Source: UBA3537 sp049889395 (GTDB lineage: Bacteria > Bacteroidota > Bacteroidia > Flavobacteriales > Flavobacteriaceae). Taken from it: a stretch of DNA of 9,625 bases. Shown here piece after piece: positions 6,276-9,625 of this stretch. The first letter of the stretch is position 1, and each line of letters begins with the position of its first letter. The notes under the pieces are model-generated. The model ran no database searches. It was not told the DNA's origin and saw nothing but the letters and a program-made list of their open reading frames with translations. The stretch spans positions 1 through 9,625 of the forward strand of contig JBMHDM010000026.1 of the NCBI GenBank assembly GCA_049889395.1, given 5' to 3'. The position numbers and the translations under genes are program-made.

Positions 6276-6944
6276 ATGTACAAACTCAATCTTCAAATAA
6301 AAGTAAGCCCCAGTCTTTACACCAAAGACCCTGAGTCTTCAGAACTTGGTAGACAAATTATCTCTAAAAGTATAGAACTGATTGTCGATTTGGGTTTTGA
6401 GAGTTTCACATTCAAAAAACTTGGCATTGCTATCGGTTCAAATGAAAGCTCCGTTTATAGATATTTTTCTAACAAACATACCCTTCTCATATATTTGGTC
6501 AATTGGTATTGGAGTTGGATGGATTATAGAATCGTTGTAGGGACTAATAATATGACCTGTGCTGAAAGTAAAATTAAAACTGCCATCAAAATGTTAGTTA
6601 GCGAGGTCAAACAAGACAGTAATTTTTCATACATCAACGAAATCCTGTTGAACAAAATTATTGTTACAGAATCGTCTAAAGCCTACCATAATGTTGATGT
6701 TGATGTCGAAAATGAAAAAGGATTTTTTAAAACTTACAAGCAAGTTGTTCAAAGAGTGAGTAATTTTATTTTAGAATACAACGCTGATTTTGAATTTCCG
6801 CACATGTTGGTCTCTACCGTCATAGAAGGGGCTCATAATCAACGATTTTTTGCTGAACATCTACCCGCTCTAACCGATTGTGATAAGGGGCAAAATAATA
6901 TCATTAGATTTTATAATAATTTAGTTTTCAAAACATTAACATGA
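6276..6944 (+). CDS. TetR/AcrR-family transcriptional regulator
   Basis: This 222-residue protein has an N-terminal TetR-type DNA-binding domain at about 25-73 (SIELIVDLGFESFTFKKLGIAIGSNESSVYRYFSNKHTLL, with the hallmark VYRYFSNK at 60-67). It starts about 20 residues later than in compact TetR proteins because of an N-terminal extension. The helical C-terminal domain (about 75-222) is the ligand and dimer part; its ligand cannot be told from the sequence, and it is rich in aromatic residues near 75-85 (NWYWSWMDY). The palindrome over its promoter suggests autorepression. Its stop overlaps the start of the next gene in ATGA, so the two are translationally coupled. Position before a SulP transporter and carbonic anhydrase suggests control of that cluster, which is inferred. 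The ATG is chosen because it directly follows the promoter with no earlier in-frame ATG. Confidence 0.9.
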   Translation: MYKLNLQIKVSPSLYTKDPESSELGRQIISKSIELIVDLGFESFTFKKLGIAIGSNESSVYRYFSNKHTLLIYLVNWYWSWMDYRIVVGTNNMTCAESKIKTAIKMLVSEVKQDSNFSYINEILLNKIIVTESSKAYHNVDVDVENEKGFFKTYKQVVQRVSNFILEYNADFEFPHMLVSTVIEGAHNQRFFAEHLPALTDCDKGQNNIIRFYNNLVFKTLT

Positions 6945-7285
6945 CATTCAGCCAATTCTATAGCAGTCAAAAAATATGCCTTTTGGTTTCGACTTTCGTT
7001 TTGATGAGTGTTGTGATCCAACCCGCTTCACGACTCATTGATATGGTTTTAGATATAGACGCGATCGCGCTATTAGAATTGAGCGATTTTAATGACAGTA
7101 ACAAAGAAAATGAACCCTCTGAATCCAATGAAAATCCTTTTGAAAAAAAGAATCAACAACAGCAGAAACTCTATTGGGTTGGTTCATACATAGTTTTTTC
7201 AGATTTAATGAAACTGCACTTGACACAACAACATGAATCTGTTTTCATGGAAATTGTGCTACCCCCTCCCGAATCTATTGCCTAA
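6941..7285 (+). CDS. Small secreted or membrane-anchored protein of unknown function
   Basis: This 114-residue protein begins in the ATGA that ends tetR. It has a hydrophobic N-terminal segment at about 12-27 (ICLLVSTFVLMSVVIQ) after a short region with K11, which could be a signal peptide or a single anchor. A low-complexity polar segment at 49-76 (NDSNKENEPSESNENPFEKKNQQQQK) follows, then a short region ending in EIVLPPPESIA. I recognise no domain or catalytic motif. Translational coupling to tetR and the SulP gene 99 bp downstream make it a cluster member, perhaps an accessory or sensing protein at the inner membrane. Short proteins with a similar PPPE end occur in other flavobacteria, from memory only. 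That it is a real gene is supported by the overlap, the length and the membrane segment. Confidence 0.7.
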   Translation: MTFSQFYSSQKICLLVSTFVLMSVVIQPASRLIDMVLDIDAIALLELSDFNDSNKENEPSESNENPFEKKNQQQQKLYWVGSYIVFSDLMKLHLTQQHESVFMEIVLPPPESIA

Positions 7286-7384
7286 ACTTCAGCGCGGTAT
7301 TTTTATATACCAGTCTAGGGCTTTCATAAACTTGAGGGCCACTCACCAAAAAAAAATAAAAACACAAATTAACCATTTTTAAAA
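7286..7384 (+). promoter_or_regulatory. Gap before the SulP gene with a weak promoter candidate and A-rich leader
   Basis: This 99-bp gap holds TAAACTTG (7327-7334), one base off TAnnTTTG but without a TTG at -33, and a small inverted repeat GGTAT/ATACC (7296-7311) with no T-tract. The last 35 nt are A-rich with AATTAACCA (7367-7375) upstream of the ATG and no Shine-Dalgarno sequence. The transporter may have its own promoter or be read from tetR. Confidence 0.3.
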
Positions 7385-8941
7385 ATGAATCATTTACATC
7401 CATTAAAAAATTTAAAAGCTGATATCCCAGCAAGTATAGTCGTATTTTTTGTAGCCCTTCCACTTTGTTTGGGTATCGCATTGGCAAGTGGTGCGCCACT
7501 ATTCTCTGGACTAATTGCAGGAATTGTTGGCGGAATTGTTGTTGGAGCTATCAGTGGTTCGGCTATTGGAGTTAGCGGCCCAGCAGCAGGACTTGCAGCA
7601 ATAGTTCTAGCAGCAATAAGTACTCTAGGAAGTTTCGAGAATTTCTTACTGGCTGTCGTTTTAGGCGGTCTGATCCAAGTTGGATTCGGAATTCTCAAAG
7701 CAGGCGTCATTGGATATTATTTCCCATCCTCTGTCATTAAAGGAATGCTCACTGGTATAGGGATCATTATTGTCATCAAACAAATTCCATACTTTTTTGG
7801 TTATGATAAGACTTTGGCCGACGGAGCTGGTTTTGCAGAAATGTTCAATTATATTAGCCCTGGTGCTACACTAATAGCTTGTATTGGGTTGGCCATCCTT
7901 ATTATTTGGAATGTTTGGCTATCCAAATCCTACAAAGTGTTTCAAATTATACAAGGTCCAGTTGTAGCTGTGGCTGTCGGAATTATCTATTATATTTTAA
8001 CACAAAACAATTCCACATGGGCAGTCGATCAAAGCATGCTTGTGAGCGTACCTGTGCCAGAGGACTTCTCCTCTTTTATTGGGCAATTTAGCGCTCCAAA
8101 TTTCGATCAGATTACCAATCCACAAATTTGGGTAACTGCTTTTACCATTGCATTGGTGGCGAGTTTAGAAACGCTATTATGTGTTGAAGCTACAGATAAA
8201 TTAGACCCTAGAAAACGAGTGACCCCAACCAACAAAGAATTAATAGCTCAAGGAACAGGTAATGTGATTTCTGGACTTATTGGCGGGTTACCCATTACAC
8301 AAGTTATTGTGCGCAGTTCGGCCAATATCCAATCTGGAGGACGAACCAAAACCTCGGCCATTGTACATGGTTTTTTACTGCTAATTTCGGTTCTAATCAT
8401 CCCTACCTTACTCAACAAAATACCACTGTCTGTGTTAGCCGCTGTCCTATTTATCGTAGGATACAAATTGGCCAAACCGGCCTTATTTGTGAGTATATAC
8501 AAGCAAGGCTGGAAACAGTTTGTTCCATTTATAATCACTGTTTTAGGGATTATATTCACGGATCTTCTCATTGGGATTGGATTGGGACTCGCTGTAGGAA
8601 TAATTGTCGTCCTAATAAAAAGTTATCAAAACTCCCACTTTCTTCATATTGAAGATAAGAGTAATGGTTCTCAAAAACTAAAAATGACTCTGGCCGAGGA
8701 GGTAACCTTTATCAATAAAGGAGCCATTTTAAAAGAACTTGAACATATAGCACCCGATTCAGAATTGGAAATTGATGTTAGAAAAACCCGATTTTTAGAT
8801 TATGATATTATTGAAATTTTAGATGATTTTTCATTAAAAGCCAAGAATCGCAATATCAATATTACACTCATTTCTGAACGTGGGACTGTACAAAACCCGG
8901 AGAGTTTTACAGAATTTTTTAAATTACGTCCAACAACTTAA
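7385..8941 (+). CDS. SulP-family inorganic anion (probably bicarbonate) transporter
   Basis: This 518-residue inner-membrane protein has about 12-14 hydrophobic segments over residues 13-415. It carries SulP landmarks: VSGPAAGLAA at 63-72 in the third helix region, and the block SLETLLCVEATDKLDP (260-275) followed by GGLPITQVIVRSSANIQSGGRTK at 300-322. The C-terminus (about 434-505) is a short STAS-like domain (MTLAEEVTFINKGAIL, LEIDVRKTRFLDYDIIEIL). Compared with typical STAS domains it is small, and the usual Asp-Ser pair in the loop is replaced by D472-Y473-D474. SulP proteins carry sulfate, bicarbonate or dicarboxylates. The beta-carbonic anhydrase 34 bp downstream on the same strand suggests bicarbonate, as in cyanobacterial BicA, but the substrate is inferred. 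The start ATG precedes the first helix (PASIVVFFVALPLCLG) at the usual distance. Confidence 0.95.
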   Translation: MNHLHPLKNLKADIPASIVVFFVALPLCLGIALASGAPLFSGLIAGIVGGIVVGAISGSAIGVSGPAAGLAAIVLAAISTLGSFENFLLAVVLGGLIQVGFGILKAGVIGYYFPSSVIKGMLTGIGIIIVIKQIPYFFGYDKTLADGAGFAEMFNYISPGATLIACIGLAILIIWNVWLSKSYKVFQIIQGPVVAVAVGIIYYILTQNNSTWAVDQSMLVSVPVPEDFSSFIGQFSAPNFDQITNPQIWVTAFTIALVASLETLLCVEATDKLDPRKRVTPTNKELIAQGTGNVISGLIGGLPITQVIVRSSANIQSGGRTKTSAIVHGFLLLISVLIIPTLLNKIPLSVLAAVLFIVGYKLAKPALFVSIYKQGWKQFVPFIITVLGIIFTDLLIGIGLGLAVGIIVVLIKSYQNSHFLHIEDKSNGSQKLKMTLAEEVTFINKGAILKELEHIAPDSELEIDVRKTRFLDYDIIEILDDFSLKAKNRNINITLISERGTVQNPESFTEFFKLRPTT

Positions 8942-8975
8942 TCACAATGCTACACCACTATAAAACACATATACT

Positions 8976-9602
8976 ATGAATGCACACACAAAAGAAACAC
9001 AAGATCAAATGAATCCTCAATTGGCCAAAAAGGCTTTAATTGAAGGAAATACAAGATTTGTCAGTGGACAACAAGCTGACAGAGACCTTATGAATCAAGT
9101 TGACCAAACTAGCACAGGACAATACCCTTTTGCAACCGTTTTAAGTTGTATAGATTCGAGAGTATCCTCTGAGCTCATTTTTGATCAAGGTATTGGCGAT
9201 ATTTTTAGTGTTCGAATTGCCGGTAATTTCGTCAACGAAGATATCCTTGGGAGTATGGAATTTGCTTGTAAGCTAGCTGGAACAAAATTAATTGTTGTTT
9301 TGGGTCACACGGCTTGTGGAGCGGTTAAAGGCGCTTGCGATCATGCACGTCTGGGTAACCTTACAACTTTAATTAATAAAATTGAACCTGCTGTTGAGGC
9401 AGTAACTGAGCCAAAAGACGAAAATTTGAGAAATTCTGCCAATATTGATTTTGTAAATGAAGTGGCCAAAACCAATGTGCACATGACCATTGAGAATATC
9501 CGCAAGTCTAGCCCTGTTCTAAAAGAATTAGAAGATGCTGGTGAGATTGAAATCGTTGGTGGAATGTACGATATCAAAACTGGTGAAGTAACATTTTATT
9601 AA
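8976..9602 (+). CDS. Beta-class carbonic anhydrase
   Basis: This 208-residue protein interconverts CO2 and bicarbonate. The zinc ligands and catalytic pair of beta-class enzymes are all present: C58 with D60 and R62 in SCIDSRV, and H111 and C114 in GHTACGAVKGA. The motifs IFSVRIAGNFV (76-86) and GSMEFA (92-97) also fit. There is no signal peptide, so it acts in the cytoplasm. The length is normal. A second ATG at codon 12 is possible, but the first is kept because the upstream spacing (34 nt after the SulP stop) fits an operon. With the transporter it would convert imported bicarbonate to CO2 for carboxylases or buffer pH. Confidence 0.97.
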   Translation: MNAHTKETQDQMNPQLAKKALIEGNTRFVSGQQADRDLMNQVDQTSTGQYPFATVLSCIDSRVSSELIFDQGIGDIFSVRIAGNFVNEDILGSMEFACKLAGTKLIVVLGHTACGAVKGACDHARLGNLTTLINKIEPAVEAVTEPKDENLRNSANIDFVNEVAKTNVHMTIENIRKSSPVLKELEDAGEIEIVGGMYDIKTGEVTFY

Positions 9603-9605
9603 TTC

Positions 9606-9625
9606 ATGAAAATCAAATTTATATT
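9606..9625 (+). CDS. Possible start of a further gene, cut by window edge
   Basis: An ATG one codon after the carbonic anhydrase stop opens MKIKFI and runs off the edge. A lysine-rich start with hydrophobic residues after it could begin a signal peptide or membrane protein. Six codons cannot establish a gene; position and operon spacing are the only support. Confidence 0.3.

Noticed and set aside
7296..7311. GGTAT/ATACC hairpin after the small gene, considered as a terminator
   Set aside because: The stem is 5 bp and there is no T-tract on either strand.
7275..8571. Minus-strand frames and a second plus-strand frame overlapping the SulP gene
   Set aside because: They lie within the unambiguous SulP frame and have compositions typical of shadow frames.
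9341..9577. Minus-strand frame of 78 codons opposite the carbonic anhydrase
   Set aside because: The plus-strand frame has all catalytic residues, so this is a shadow.

Overview
The window looks like chromosomal DNA of a marine-type Flavobacteriaceae (Bacteroidota). It is AT-rich, genes start without Shine-Dalgarno sequences behind A-rich leaders, promoters carry TAnnTTTG-type -7 boxes, and it holds a SusC/RagA-type TonB-dependent transporter, a beta-propeller/Y_Y_Y/LuxR-HTH membrane regulator, and a SulP transporter paired with a beta-carbonic anhydrase. No species is claimed.

Left part, minus strand (1-5475): a nutrient-uptake locus. The regulator gene (5475 to 2674) is followed by a susC-like gene (2445 to 1) that runs off the left edge, so its C-terminus and any susD partner are not visible. 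The regulator has a secreted propeller sensor, a Y_Y_Y domain, one membrane helix, a coiled coil and a cytoplasmic LuxR-type helix-turn-helix, with no kinase or receiver domain. It probably senses a ligand in the periplasm and switches on the adjacent uptake genes. Its only plausible start codon is TTG, just downstream of three AATTGTG repeats.

Middle (5476-6275): about 800 bp without a convincing protein gene but with much structure. The best reading is two tandem small-RNA cassettes on the minus strand. Each has a 42-bp upstream element (38/42 identical between copies) built from two half-sites 20 bp apart, then a -7-like box at exactly the same 30-nt distance, then about 75 nt of AT-rich sequence ending in a hairpin and T-tract. 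Another direct repeat with a 20-bp period lies at 5723-5759. A 17-bp perfect palindrome overlaps the -7 box of the next gene.

Right part, plus strand (6276-9625): a TetR-family regulator, a small secreted or membrane-anchored protein overlapping it by 4 bp, a SulP/BicA-like anion transporter, a beta-carbonic anhydrase, and possibly the start of another gene. The transporter and anhydrase together suggest bicarbonate uptake or CO2/pH homeostasis. The TetR protein probably represses its own promoter through the palindrome and may control the rest of the cluster.
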